Source: Acanthochromis polyacanthus
Taxonomy: Eukaryota; Chordata; Actinopteri; Pomacentridae
Reading direction: 5' to 3'
Assembly (NCBI RefSeq): GCF_021347895.1
Contig: NC_067119.1
Location: 5,530,534-5,594,533, forward strand
DNA length: 64,000 nt
In this document: positions 43,327-57,364 of the stretch, one piece after another
Numbering within the stretch: the first letter of the stretch is position 1
Layout of the letters: each line of letters begins with the position of its first letter
The notes under the pieces: generated by a model
What the model was told of the DNA's origin: nothing
The model's database searches: none
What the model saw: only the letters and a program-made list of their open reading frames with translations
Program-made: the position numbers and the translations under genes

Positions 43327-43690
43327 GTGTTTCGTCTGGTCTCGGATCCGTTCGTCTGGTCTCCCGGGTCCACATTTTGCCCTCGTTTATTCTTTAGTTA
43401 AACTGAAGAATTCAGAATACACTGGTCTTCAGCATCTTGTCTTGTGTTTATGCAACGAAGCGAAGCGTGCCTTCAGAGTCGGCAGCCACTCAGCCATTCG
43501 GGTGGTGTTTACAAACACGAATGGAGGAGCCAAAATGAGCCGAAGAACACGGCCGAATATTCATTGCATAAACACAAGACAAGATGCTGAAGACCGGTGT
43601 TTTCTGAATTCTTCAGTTTAACTAAAGACTAAACGAGGGCAAAATGTGGACCCGGGAGACCAGACGAACGGCTCCGAATATTCGTACTGT
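43327..43690. repeat. palindrome of ~360 bp, related to 63240-63400
   Basis: The left arm CGTCTGGTCTCCCGGGTCCACATTTTGCCC..TTAAACTGAAGAATTCAG..CTTCAGCATCTTGTCTTGTG is repeated reversed from 43566 to 43672. The arms are ~120 bp with a ~100-bp centre. The same sequence appears once at 63280-63385, so this is probably a foldback or head-to-head derivative of that element. Confidence 0.9.
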
Positions 43691-43744
43691 CTCAGCCGCC
43701 ACCGCACGCTGGTGTGAAACTTCAATCGGATGTCTGTGTAGGTT

Positions 43745-44255
43745 CTCATTCATCCAGGTCATGGTTATCCAAAGTTGTTTAAATCAAAATCGTTTCACCT
43801 CTCATCCAAGAGGCCTCTTCAGTTCTGGTGGTGGTTGGTGTTGCCTCAGCTTTTTAAACCTCTGTGAGGTGTGTTCAGAGCTATTATTCCAACAATCAAT
43901 ACCAAAACTCGTCTGACTACTCAACGATTCAATCGGTGGGGGTCGCTGAAATGCACAGATGTCACTGAGCCCTCGTGTGCTAATAATGGTCATTAGCATG
44001 AGTCTGCTGAGTAGTTCTTTTGGGGAGTTTTGAAAAGACCTGATGTAAATTGGCGAAAGATGATGTCGCAGACCACTACCCCTGTTCAGAGATGGCTTCT
44101 CTACTTTGACATGGATGGCTTCTTTCACTCCTCTCTCAAACCATCTGTCCTCCCAAGAACTGAAGAAGCCTCTTGGATGAGAGGTGAAACGTCTTCAAGG
44201 AACTTTAAGTCCAGTGGATTCATTTAAACAACTTTGGATAACTTCAATCAGTACT
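43745..44255. repeat. inverted copies of a fish repeat (CTTGGATGAGAGGTGAAACG)
   Basis: 43758-43820 and the reverse of 44155-44245 share GTTATCCAAAGTTGTTTAAAT, CGTTTCACCTCTCATCCAAGAG and CCTCTTCAGTTCT. The string is a common fish repeat that I tentatively associate with Penelope-like or related retroelement ends; the family is uncertain. Confidence 0.75.
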
Positions 44256-46139
44256 TGTCGTATAATCAAACTGTCATGTTTGGTTTTAAATATACAGCAG
44301 CTTGCTGCTCCAAAGGCCGCCAAATAAATCAAAGAACCGTTTGCTCAGATTAGCAGATGTGACACATTTCAGGCCACAGATTGTACTGCTAGTTCAGGTT
44401 ACTAGAGCTGTAAGGTGACAGAGACACAAACGCATCAACATCCGTGACTGATAAGAATTTTGCATCTCTTTTCCCCTGAGCACGGTTGATATACATATCT
44501 TTAGCCATTTGTTCCGCATGTCAGCCACTCTCCAGACTATTTCAGACGGTTGCTAGGAGATTCCACAGAACTGCAAAGCCTACATACAACGCAGATAAAC
44601 ATCCGGCGATATAAACGGAATCAACAGCTTGGAAGAGTGCAACCAAACTACTCATCAACCACAAATAAAAGCTTGCTTTTGAGCGATCGCACTGACGGTA
44701 ACATCATTCACGGATCTCTCAGGATGCTGGAGAAAAAGAGAAAAATACAAAGCTGGACCTCTTGTGTCAGCTCTTGTTTCCTTTCCTAGCATTTCTCCAC
44801 CATACAAAATCTTTTCAAATAAACTAGTGTACACCTAAAATGACAACACAACTGTTCTGACCCTTGAAAACACCGTTCCACTTTTGAAATCACATGCAGC
44901 TCAAAAGGATTTGCTTGTCCTAAATTGCTCTTTTGTGCAAGACTCTTTTATAAACCAACTGGAGCTCCTTTACATGTTACATCAGGTATAGAGTGTAAAC
45001 ACAGATTACAGCAATGAGCACATCCTTGATGCATTCGTCGGCTTGCAGACCAGTACCGAGTTGAACTGCAGCTAAAAAAAACTGCAACAGTTCAGTCTCA
45101 GTTCACCAAGAAACTCAGCAAACCCATGAAGAGTGAGTGGACATGACAGTCTATTGTGCAATCCCTGCTTTTCCCACAGTACTCCTCACAGTGGATTACC
45201 CTCACTTCAGAAAAATAAAAATAACAGACCCAGCAGTTTATCTCTAAAACTAAAAGCTAGCAATCGTAGAGAAGTATAGTAAAAAAAAAAAAGAAAAAAA
45301 AAGAGCTTTTTGAAGCCAATTTTAATTGCTCACTGCAATGACACATCACAACCTGACTTCCATAAGCATAAAGCATAAAATGATACATTCAAACACAACA
45401 CTGACTTTTATAGCTATTTTATGGGCTACAGTGCATCCAAAAAAGCATCATCAGCAAGGTTAGCTTAAAGTCAGCCTTGGTTAACACTGTCTCTGCGGTA
45501 ATTTCTAGAATTTGATAAAGGTGGCAGTGACCATTAGCTACAGTACCAAAATAAAACTTTCCTGACAGCTAGTAAAATTAACCAGCTACTATACTAGCTC
45601 TACAGTTGCCACCAAACTTTGTCCCTGCAGCCAATGAATCATACAAAAAAAGGCTTTAAAGAGAATATTACTACACCAGCCAACAGAGTCTAAGCTGAAA
45701 TTTAATTTTAAAGTGCCTCTTTCAGTAAAACAATGATATAAAAGGTGGATGAACCCTCTATGACTTCACCAATATCTCAACTCCTGGCTAATCTGACAAG
45801 AATAATAATAATCCAAAGATCACTATAAATTTAAGTCCTAATACAATTTAAACAGGTGAGTTGTATAAAAATCAAACCCCTGAACAGTTGTCATATATGA
45901 GCAAATTACCAATAGAGACCACAACTGTTTTATATGACAGGTTGTAAATATGTTTATTTTTATTGTAAAGTTGGACATTTTAACATGAAAGTCTATAAGA
46001 TCAGCTCACTTTTGGAATCAACCTCAAGTGGCCATTTGAAGAACTGCATTCATTTGTCAGCCTCGAAGGCTTAAATGACAAGTTGGCTCTAAAAACTCTA
46101 TAGTTTCGCTTCACTCAGGTTCCCAAATGCTCATCTTCT

Positions 46140-46985
46140 CTCTGAAGTGTTTTTTAAGTTTATTTGTACTTTTTAATGTCAGTATTTGCCCTGTTAGCAC
46201 AATGCTGCTAAAGAAACAGGATAAACCCATATGCGGCCCAGTCGGTACTTCTAGTAAGCTAGTGTTGGATTCAGTTTGGGATAAAAGTCGTCGTTCCCCG
46301 AGTGCAGAAGGCAACAGCTGTACATCTGGATGGAAAAAAATACATGGTAACCATCATTAAACTTCACTTAGTACATCAGTATTTATATATCTGTATAATT
46401 GAAATATTTTTTCATTTAAAAAATGAACCTAAATGTGCATTATGTGTAATTTCTTTGTCCAACAGTTTCACGCAAAATGTCTAACCTGCAAAATCACATT
46501 ATTTGGTACACCAAAATCTCGTTAACAAATGTATTTTGGCATTTTTAAGTAATTTTTTCCACAATTATGATGTCAGTCACAGTTTTCCAAGTTACTGCTC
46601 TGATATGATTCCAAACCAGATACTCTCATCTAATATTATGCTGTACGTATTTGTGTTTTTTAATTTCAACATGTGCTCCTGTTAACACAAAGCTGCTACA
46701 GAAACAGCATGAACTAGTGCTTGATTCAGTTTGGGATAGAAGCTGTCGTTCCCCAAGTGTGGAAGGAAAAGTTGCACATTTCTCCACCAAAAAACATGTC
46801 AACCATCATCACACTTCACTTAGTACATGTTTGTATATATATTATTATATTATTGGTATGATTCAAATATTTTTGAATTAAAACATAGGCTTCATGTGTA
46901 TTGTGGGTAATTTCTGTTTCCACACACACTATCTAGCCTGCAAAAACACATTATCTGGTGCACCAAAATGTCGCTAATGAATGTA
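46140..46985. repeat. direct tandem duplication, ~455-490-bp unit
   Basis: Copy 1 (46140-46520) and copy 2 (46640-46985) share GATTCAGTTTGGGATA (46269 and 46723), CGTCGTTCCCCGAGTG/TGTCGTTCCCCAAGTG, CACTTCACTTAGTACAT, TGCAAAANCACATTAT and CACCAAAATSTCGYT. The spacing is about 454 bp after a 34-bp indel near the start. No coding content is seen. Confidence 0.9.
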
Positions 46986-49900
46986 TTCCGTCTCATGAAA
47001 CGGATTCGCAAAGTGTTATTTTGCCTTAAACCGTACCAGGAAATTTTCTCCTAAAATATTCCTGGCTGCTAACCTAAAAGACGTCCTAGTTGGTCTGAAA
47101 CTGGAATGAAAGGTGCCCCACTTTAACTGAGCTTAAGGACCACTCTGCTTCAAATCACACAAAGCACCGCTCTCCTTGACACATACCAGCCTAACTGCAG
47201 GTCAGCGTTCTGCTCTCCTACGTCCTGGTCTAAATGGAACCTCAGTGTACCTCCTTAAAAGGACCGGGTAAAGTATTTTTCATTCCATCTCCACTGCCAC
47301 TTTTGTGATTCCTACATGAATCTGAATTCCATCCAGGCAGCCTTGGAGTAAGAGCCCCCATGAGCGGGCTAATTCACTCTTGGCAAGCTCCTCCGTCTGT
47401 TGGCTGCATTTAAATTTGATTCCATTGTTGTGACATCAGGAGTGTTGGTGCGACGGAGATATTAGTGTATTTTTGAAGTAGATTGTAGCGTTGGCCGCAT
47501 GCCAGGAACAGCTGATTTCGAATAATGTGACCGCGGATGCTCCTCCTTGCTGTTTGCTCTCCGTATGATAAACAACAACCCGACAGTGCTCTGTTTTTGT
47601 ACTCGGATTTCTGTTTTTTCCAGCTAAAATGTGCATTTCCAATTAACATCATGCGCTGCAAATGAGTCACTCCATACACAAATATATTTGCAGCTGAGAT
47701 TTGGAAATTAACTGTCAGATTAGAGGGGAAAACATCTCTAATCTCCGAGCTTTTCTCCAGTCGCTAATCTCATTTTATACACAATATGTACAGAGCAATA
47801 TCACGCCGCAGAAAGGAGAGAAAAACTCTAATTCGATTGCTTCATGACCTTTCTCCTGATACCACCAACGGATCCGAATTTTGGCTTCTCCACCGATGCA
47901 GCGCTATGACTGTAAGGGCTAAGTGGGCAGATTATGTGTTCCCACCGGTCTGCCCTCTATTCACCGCTTTTCTTGTTCAAGGCCTGCTTCGCCGTGACGG
48001 GCATCTTGAACAGCCCACATCTACTTTCTGCTCTCGTTCCTTTACGGACCGTCATGAAAGACGCCAAAGACCGTGAAGAGCGGCATAATGGAAGAGACGG
48101 ACAAGCTGGAAAGGAGCTTCTGAGTGTTATTCTGATTTACAGGGAAGTGGCATCTGTGGCACTCATGAAATCACCCAAGACCGAGGGCTTCGGTAACTCG
48201 TTTTGCCCACACAGCGGGCCTGCCCTCGGCGTGAACCCGCACTCAAACTGCTATTGCGTACTTACATCCCGACATTTGGTACACTTTTTATCTCAAGCGC
48301 CTGACAAGTGTCCGTGAGTGCCTACAAACATTTTTAGCATGCGTTTGTTTCCGCACGGAGAATGCAAACACTCACTGCATCAGGAGTGATTTAGTTAGAA
48401 TTGTAAGCGGAAAAATAACAAGTCTGATGTCTGAAATATCAATCAACCGCAACGCACACAAAAGCAAGAAATCAAAGACAATGACAAATGCTGCTTCTTT
48501 TCCTTCGCGTGAAAGAAAATCACCAGGTAGGACTTGTTAATTTTTACGTACACGTGATGGAGATCAAACAAGACGAGACCTGAAAGGCTCCAGATCTGAC
48601 ATTTACAATACAGCCTGTGTTGGCAGCGATATACAGCACAATTCAGCTCTAACTAACCGCCAGCCCTGCCCGCCTGAGATAAGGTATAAGAACAATCCTA
48701 CAGTTTACAGTATATCCCTCGAAAAACAACCAAATTATACCGCTGCCTGCTGCACAGACTGATAAAGTTTGGTGAACGTTTGACACTGGACTTTTGTTTC
48801 CAGTGACAGGCTAAATAAATCATCACAGGCACATTTTTTACCGCATTTTACCGAGATTTCTGAAGGGATAAATTCCATTTTTATAGCAATAAAAAGCATA
48901 AAAGACAAAAGAAATGAAATCCAAGGGTACAATTCACCTCTATTGTACTATAAAGAATATGCTACTGCTTCACTTTCACTCGTTTCTAAGAGGGGATGCC
49001 TGCAGAACATCAAGTCCTTTCACAGAGTCACAAGGTCTGACAGCTGAGAGATGCTTTAAAGTAAAATTGAAATTCAACGAGAAGGTTTGAGGGCGAAAGG
49101 AAAAGAATCTGCAATTTTATTATGGGACAGATCAAGGGCATAATATGCATGTGGAGGGGAATAGCAACACTGGATCCTGGTGTTTCTGTGTCAGCAAATA
49201 ATGAAAAATGTATTTGTTGCCTTTATTGAGTTACTCAGGAAATATGTTCCTTTTTACTTATTCCTCCTTTTAAAAAGTCTGAACATTACTTTTGTATGAT
49301 TTAGTAGCAAAAGTAATTCGCTGTTTTACTCAAAATTTACTATAAAGTGACGGAAACTATAAAAGCTTTTGTTGTTAGCTGTCCAGACGTCAGCTCTGGT
49401 GAGACTTTTGGGCTGATTTCTATTCATTTCAGTTTGACTGACAAGGAGAAATGTCTTTTTTTTTTGGTATTTATCTTGTAATGTGTGAAAACTTACTGCG
49501 GCTAAATCCTGATAAACATGTCTGATATATAGAACTTAATATCTAGATAACTGCAATTAGCATTTAAGCTAACAGAGCAGTGACTGTTGCTACCAAACAG
49601 CGCTCAACATTGTAGCCCTTGAGGCTAACCTTAGCCTCAGACAGCACAACTAATAGGTAAAATGTCACCTTCAGGTCTTTCTGAAGAACAAATAACCCTA
49701 GTTGACCACATCTCCCCAACTTAACTTCTCATCCACACTAGTTATAGCCTTGTGATTTTTGCTTTTTCCCACACTGCAAAATACTATTAGCATCACAGCA
49801 GTTGGTTGCTCCACAGTCTCCATTCTGTTTCCATCAGTTTCCCTCCTTCTGACTCCATTATCTTAATCATATACTGCACTGTGAGGCATCTAACAGTCTT

Positions 49901-51739
49901 GTAGTTTGTGCGTGTCGAACAAAAGAAGGAGGAATATCCGTGAGGTTTCGTCTCGTGTGTGATGCAACCTTATTTGTCCTGTAATCTCAGTCAGGAAAAG
50001 TCCACTTCTCAGATTGAGGCCTTAAAATTAGCTCCTCTCTCCTAGCGTCTTCCTCTGTGGCAGCTTGACATTTCTCTTCGTAGATATTTTCCTCTATAAT
50101 GCATTTAATGAGGGTGAGTCATCCGAGGAAACAGGTAGCGTCTCTGCTTACTTCACTGTCTCACGTTGTTGTTGTATTAGAAGCTAGAGTAAAGAGGATG
50201 TCATGCTGCAGGGAGCATTTTACAGACAGCTTGCATCTCTGACAGAGACAAACTCAAAATAATGACAACACTTGCCGCTGTTGAAACCATCCATCATTCG
50301 TTTAGCTTTTTTGCTAACTTACCAACGTCATTCTGACAATAACACTGGATAAGTAACTGAAATGGAAATCTGTAATCTCCATCTGTAATCTCCTACGAAT
50401 GGTCGTAACTGGCGGAAAGCCACAACACAGCTACGTTGTTAGCGATATCATAGCAAAGACAGCAAAAGCTGACTTGGAAAGAAATTATTTTGGTTAAGAA
50501 TCAGATTCTTTAAAGAACAAAACTGAGCCATTTTCTATTAGTCAGGAACAAGAAATGAAAATATTTTGTGCACTTGTTGCTGTAAAATCACACAAATTCG
50601 TCACACTTCACTCACTGAACAGTCAACAATGTGCAATAACTACAATAACACTAATAAAACTCCATTAATATTAATTACACTATGTTCTTAAGCTTCTATT
50701 GCTCTTAGAACAATGCACATTTTATGCGTGTACTTTTCCTATTTGTGTTCATATTTTAGGACCGTGTTATTATCTATATACAATATAATTTGGTGGCTCA
50801 TTGAAGCTCAGTAACTTGTAGCTGTTGTTGTTTGTCTTATATTTATGGAGGTAAAGGTAGATTATTTTTATGATCTGCCATAACGCTGATGAGATAAGAG
50901 GCTTATTCTGAGCACTGCAAACATGCTTCCCCTTTCTGTGATGACACTCATTTTATTTTTGGTCATTGCCTCTCACTAATACCATTCATCAACCCACAAG
51001 CCAGCCCTTATCATAAATAAAACAAGCTGAATCCTCCACAGGATGGATGGGCAGACCTCTGGCAGTCCCAGACCCACGAGGCACATTTAAAGGTGGCCGA
51101 GGCTTTGGGAAAAAGCCGCAGTGCATCCACAGTGCATTTGGCCGAGCCAGCACAGCAGCAGCGGGGTTACCAGGAGATCACGATGTGGTCTCGGCTGCAT
51201 CAGCAGAAAAGCCCGGCTTCAGCTGCTGGCTAAAATGGAAACTCGTGCTGAGCCACAGACAAGTCGGTAGAAAAGCTGCTGGTCAAGAAGAAAATCTTGC
51301 CGGACGTCAGAAACCGGGAATCCAGAAGCAGAAGTGGTCGGTCTGAGCCGGGTTTAAAAATATCCAGAGCAATGAGCCAGGTTCCTGAGTCACTGTTTAA
51401 AGCTGCAAGATTTACTGTGAAAAAAGAAAACAAGAACAGGACTGACGGAAACTGGTGAATGCTTCTTTAGAGATATGGACTGTCCCATTGGGTGTCGCTC
51501 ACTAAGACCTGGTGAAACTGTATCTGACACTGATGTACCTGTACTCTGCCAGGAATGTCATCCAAGTGCGCTGACAATGAGATTTATTCAATCAAATAGT
51601 CAAAAACTGTCTTCTACTGACTCCAAATAAGACATACTTGGTGTCATATCAGGCATATCCCAACTGAAAGGACAATTTTGTTATTTTACATTTTAATTCT
51701 GAGGGTTTCCTGCTATGTTTTAACCCTGATCTCCAAGCT

Positions 51740-51850
51740 GTTTCTTTTCCCGTCACATTTTTACTCACTGTTGGCTCATTTTAGTCTGCAATATAAAGTC
51801 CTGCACCTCTATGGAAACGAAACAACCACAGTAAAAGAGTAAAGAGGACT
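51740..51850 (+). repeat. dispersed repeat copy 3 of 3
   Basis: It carries CTGTTGGCTCATTTTAGTCTG, CAATATAAAGTCCTGCACCTC and TATGGAAACGAAACAACCAC, as at 35035-35180. Confidence 0.6.
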
Positions 51851-53499
51851 CAAAGAATTTAGAGTTCCAGAAGCCATATGAACAGGAAAAAGTGAAAGTT
51901 TTGAAAATAATTTCACAATTGCAGAAAAAACCTGGAACCAACATTTTCCTTGAATTTTCACGACATGTCTGTTGGCTGCAACTGAGTAAATCATGTCTTC
52001 TCAGTGTTATTGAGGAGCGCAGAATTTATTTATTTCTACTGTGTCAAACAGTTTGCACTATAGAATTAACAGATTTTGATAAACTGTCATGATTAAATTA
52101 TAGTTTTGGTTACTATTTATGATGGAAATGCTTGTCACATATGTTGAGTTTGATGAAAGTTGAAAATGTGTTTTTGTTTTTAGTCTCTGGCGCTGATAAA
52201 TTTAGATGATTTAGAAGTTTAGAATATTGCGTGAAATAAAGAAACCCTTCTTCTAACATCACATTACTATTAACTACAATATTAGAAGCTTATTAAGGTG
52301 TAATCATGTCAGCTAACACGTTTCTGGAGGTTGAAGTGAAAGAAAGCGTTCCTGTAAGAGAAAAGAAACTACGTTCACAACAGAAATAATTAAGGTTGGT
52401 TAAAACCAAACATGAACTCTATAAGCTGTGCTGCATATTTAAACAGTACTGTCTGTAAGAAGGTTTGCCTTCATTTTACCTTCCAAATAGCATGTAGCGC
52501 CAGTTTTGAAAAGCCAGTGGCAGTGTATTTCTATCCTACACCTTGATTAAGTGACCCTCCACAAGGGTGACTGATTTACCCTCAGTGGGAGGAAGAGGGG
52601 GAGGATGGGAACGAAAAAGGCCTTCAACAAGTCGCCGCCTTGGAGTGTCGGCAACTTAAGACCTGATAAAGATCAGCTCGGAGGGGCCTTCAGTGGAGCA
52701 ATTTGATGCCAGATCTGCTGTGGACCGCTGGATAAACCAGACAACATGCTAACAAAAGATACCGGACCTTTGTGTTAATAGAGAGGGCAGACATTTTCTG
52801 GCATCTAGTACAAAGAAGACCAGCTCTATCATAGCGGTGTCTGTATGATTCATATCGTTTTAACTGTTACAGAGTTTAAAGCCGTTTAAACGACAGATAA
52901 TTACATAATCATTGAAAAAATACACTTTGAAGAAGAATCTAGCATACTTTTTGCATTCAGACTAGGAAACCACATTATCTTCATAACCAACAATCAGCAG
53001 CGTCATCAATAAATAATACATTAGTCAATAACACAAATTCGGTTTATGTAACATAAGCCACCAAAACAGGTTACAGACGCCACTGGGCCACAGGAATGTC
53101 ATCCTAGTCATCTTCTGCTCATTCTGAATACATGAACTCCAGCCAGCAGTCATTAACCATCACAGAAGGCTTTATCAAGGTGCCCTTTGCTAACTAAACT
53201 CCCACAATGCTCTCTGTTTGCTAACATGGAAATGCTGGTAGTCCAAGTTTCCACCTCCTGTAGTCGCTACACCAAAAAACTGCAGTCTTCAGTGTCATGA
53301 AACAACACCTGTTGGAGCAAACAGGTACTACACAAATGCACAATACATTTTAAAACATGCGTGTCCTTTGTTTTCTGTCTTATCAGTAAAAATATTTACA
53401 GTCAGTTACATTTTCAAATAACCGTTAATCATGAATATCACTAGCTCACAAAAGTTGATCATAAACGTCTTCTCATGTTCCTCTATTTAGGAAAAACGC

Positions 53500-53940
53500 A
53501 CTACAGGGGGTCCACGACTAACGTCAGAGTCCCGTTCCTACGGATCGACACAAGTTTATGCCATAACTCGGAACTCCGGCGAAAATGTAAAGCCACTACG
53601 TGCATCACGATATCTGACAGTTCTTCGGGAAAGTCATGAATACAAACGACTTTCATGCATGTATGAGTCATTTTACAACAAGATAACAGAATATGCTGCA
53701 CTGTTCTAACAACCTGAGTGTTTCATTATATCTAATTTCACTTCAATGGAGATGGATTTCCTTTTCTTCGAAGCACTGCCATCAGAAGAGTCTGACTTAT
53801 GCTTGGGAGCCATAATGAAGGGCAAACAGTTAGTGAATGTAACACAATCCAAGGTGTCATACAACCGGCAAATGTAAACAAAGCCGTCTTCTAGGCAAAG
53901 ACGTAACGATGAAACGTCATAGGTCGAGGACCTCTTGTAT
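53500..53940 (-). mobile_element. internally deleted pogo/Tigger-type element
   Basis: The left terminus reads CAGGGGGTCCACGACTAACG. The right terminus near 53935, read reversed, gives AGGTCCTCGACCTATGACGT. Both carry the GGTCCxCGACTxACG core of Tigger-like ends. Between them lies a transposase start codon region on the minus strand. The interior CACAATCCAAGGTGTCATACAACCGGCAAATG matches the MITE at 10.85-11.3 kb. Confidence 0.75.
53706..53813 (-). pseudogene. pogo/Tigger transposase N-terminus
   Basis: From the ATG at 53813 the frame reads MAPKHKSDSSDGSASKKRKS, ISIEVKLDIMKHSGC, stop. MAPKRKS...KKRKxITxExKLDIIKR is the standard start of Tigger-like transposases, leading into the CENP-B-type helix-turn-helix. 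Here it ends within the first helix, so no DNA-binding or catalytic domain remains. The basic KKRK segment would be a nuclear localisation signal in the full protein. Confidence 0.75.
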
Positions 53941-56900
53941 TTGATAAAAAGTTCCTCATTGTAGCACAACTGCTCCTTGGGGGGAAAAACAAGTTTCAAG
54001 TTCCCAGCAAAATTACAATAAATTCAAAATTCTATTTAATAAACTGGAATTGTCTTTCTGAGTCGCATTCGAGCTGAAATGGCCCCATCTATTTTTGTGC
54101 TGTAATGTATCCTTGGCGTAGATCAAAGCCAGCAATTATTTCTGAACAATGCTGACTGTTAGCGCTGCTGTACAGAGCCCTGTGTAACAGAGAGTCACTG
54201 AAGCAAACAGGAGTGCTGAGAGAACGGTGGAGCCGGAGCTCAGCAGGGCCGGGACCACAAACTGAGGCAAACACATGTCATACGACTCAGCATAAGGCCG
54301 AGCTGGAAAATCAACAAAAGGAACGGCAGCGATCTGCAGACAAACGCAGGATTACAACTCACTCCACCTACTTGGTAAGCAGAAAGCGTCACGAAACCAG
54401 AGTCTAGACTTAAGACATATGACTTGGAGCTGTGGTAGTGCCTCCCTTTCTGCTTTAGACTCTTAATTTCAGGTGACACTAAACCTGAGAGACGTGGTTA
54501 ACATATCTGAGTGCACAAATGACTGTTATGGTGCGGCTTTACTTGACTAATAGCTCAGGGAGGAACATGTCTTTACCTGAAAGCTGTTTTTTGTTTTAGT
54601 TGGCTTCCTGAAGCTCAGAGCAAATAGTGTGTAAAATTGTCTGTTCAGGTATAAACGGACAAACATGAGCACCTAAAATACAGTATCGAATTGCTGCCTG
54701 ATCTAATTTAACTCCACTAACCTACCTGCTAAGATGTCACATTAAGAGGACAGAGTGCATAGAAGCCATGTCATGAGTAGTAAATGTGATGTTTATTATT
54801 ATTTCTCCTGAAATGTCTTTGCTTTTTGGGGAGGGATTACTTTCAAACCTTAAAATCAGCTTGGTAAACGGGAGTGCTTTTTAATTTTCGGTCTCCAGAT
54901 TAACACGAGGATCCATTTTTCATTTCAGATCTGGAAACGCGGCCAGGAAAAACAGGATGCCCACACCTTTGGCAACGGAGCGCTTCCTTCACAGCGATAT
55001 GAGGCCATCTTATCTGCCGATCCAAAATGTGTTGTGGGAGAATGGATGCACCGAAAAGGAGGCTGGAAACTGTGAGCACAAGCGATTTAGATTCCTTGCA
55101 CAGCTTCCACAAGACGCTGATGTTTTCTTCAACGCCGGCATTGAGGAGCTTTGTCTTTGGCACAGATTTTTTTACAAGACCTTGTCAGCAAGCCTCGTCT
55201 CTCTGCCCTAATGTGAATCTGAATTTCCAAAAAGTTGACTTATGTAAGCGAACCACATGATGTACGCTCGATCAACCTGAATGACATAACAGGGAGGATT
55301 AAGGTAGCATCTTTAATAGGGATTAGAAACGTCGTCCTCAGACGAGAGATTATCAATGACAAGCTAATGATACTTTCAGGAGTACTACACAGGGAAGAAA
55401 AAAAAACAAAACTGCATGCACCCCTGATCATTTTATGCTGCAGGCATAACCAGTACTGTGAAGGAAAAACAGCATCAAACCGCATCTTGTCTTGGCTGCG
55501 ACAAAGAAAATGAGTCAATGGCATCAATGGAATGTCAACTCCAATGCAAGCGGGGAACCGAGCTCAGCTTTCTTGGCCCTCCAGCCTTTTTCAAAAGCAT
55601 TCCCTTTTAAGCGGACGCCAGCTTCAATGAACGTCTCGCGGAGTTAGCGCTAACTCCTGGGAGATGAAGGCAAGCCAATGCCCTGGAAGAGCCCGACTCT
55701 TCAAAGGTTTGTGTGGTTGTTCCTCTGGAGAAAGTGATGTAATCTCAGAAATGTCTCCAGTCTGACAATTTAACAGGGGGGTAGGTGGAAGCCGGGGAGC
55801 TCCACGGAGAAAGAAGAAGAAGAAGAAATGGGTTGACAGGAGTTAGATAAAAACCCAAACATGTGAAATGCAAATTTGAAGAAAGGAAACGGCTCCGTAG
55901 GCAGGGTGGTGAATTCACACCAACCCTCAGCCAAGTGTTGGCACAATTTGACAAACTGTCTTCTTCTCTGCAAACCAGTGACATACAGTGAATACTTGTC
56001 TTTGTAGGAAACAAACGGCCAGAGGAAAAACTATTCACAGAATCAACAGAAGAAGGAAGACAGAGCTGCAGTGAAGCAGCTAAACAGTTGTTGCCTGACC
56101 TGTGCGACTGTAACACGAGCCAGAAGGGCAGGAAATGATCTCATGCCAAACATGTTTCATTCGGCTATCATCACAAATCCTCCCCGTGTCACTTCTGCCA
56201 GCTGTTTCGCTTCATTATCACTGTAAAAGGTGAACGTCGGGGGGAAGTGGGATTTGTGAATGCTCAGAGAAACGCCGATTTCATTCACAAAAGTCAGTAT
56301 GAGCGCCTCACTTTTTCCAAGGCTCAAAGGGTAACGCTGCCAAACTAAAATTATTCAGTTATATCACTGAATGGAATGGGAGCAAACTGGTCCAATGGAA
56401 AATGCTGCCTGTCGACAATCAGAATTACAAGACAAAACTATGTAATTTAAAAACATAAAACCAAGTAAGGTGAATTTTTATCCTAAATCGCATTAGTTTT
56501 ATTAAAGTTGCACTGATATAACACATTTTGTTTTCAACATACAATAAAATTCCTTTTATATATTTGCCTTTTTACATATGGTGCATCATCAGTAAGGCTT
56601 TGTGGTCCACGTTTTGCAAATACAACCCAAAGAACAATGACCCCACAGTAAACATTCAGGGTTTATCCTGGCTCAGAATAGATCTTTAGGGGGTTGCAAT
56701 AAGTAGATTAGTCCATGTACAGTAATGGAGTTTGTGTTACCATATTTAACAGTAATGTAGATATTTTTCTGTGATTTATGACCATTTGATGAACAAAATT
56801 CTCTTGTATGCTTGAGTTAATTAACAAAACTGGTTGAAAATGACCTGTTTTATTAAATTGTTATTTCATTTTCCTTCAGTGCTGACTAAAACCTCTTTGG

Positions 56901-57364
56901 GAGGTGTCAAAAACTCCTCTATTCAAGATAAACTCTTACTTTTTTCATTTTTTGTATTGCATCAAAGGCGCCCGATGTCTCCATCTTTGATTTTGAAATG
57001 GTCATGGCCAGCCTATTCATCTATTCTTTATCCATGAAGGAAGCATTTAACAGTGTAAAATCTCAAGTTCATAACTAAAATCCTCAGAAATATCAATTGA
57101 AAATTATTAGATTACACATATTAAACTTGACAACACATCCAGCCAGTTGCAGCAGGACTATGAAAACTTATAATTCAGACTGCAACCTTAAATACAGGGG
57201 CAACTTCTGAAATTAACTTCAAAATCTCCCTTGAACGCATGCAAATTTCAAACATTCATGTAGAAAAACATAACAATAAGTCAGCTAAAAATGGTGCAAA
57301 TTGAAAAAAATGTTTACCAATTTCACCCATTACATAAACCAATATGGAACCCTTTACAGCCTTG

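Noticed and set aside
44155..44200. GGATGAGAGGTGAAACGTC resembling a hammerhead ribozyme core
   Set aside because: The CTGATGA box is not intact and GAAAC runs straight into GTC with no stem III loop, so the fold is not possible as a standard hammerhead.
47786..48317. Overlapping plus-strand frames of 96 and 127 codons
   Set aside because: No recognisable motif, no splice context and average composition; treated as chance although the stretch is repeat-poor.
55745..56116. 123-codon minus-strand frame
   Set aside because: No domain or family resemblance; a serine/leucine-rich chance frame in intron DNA.
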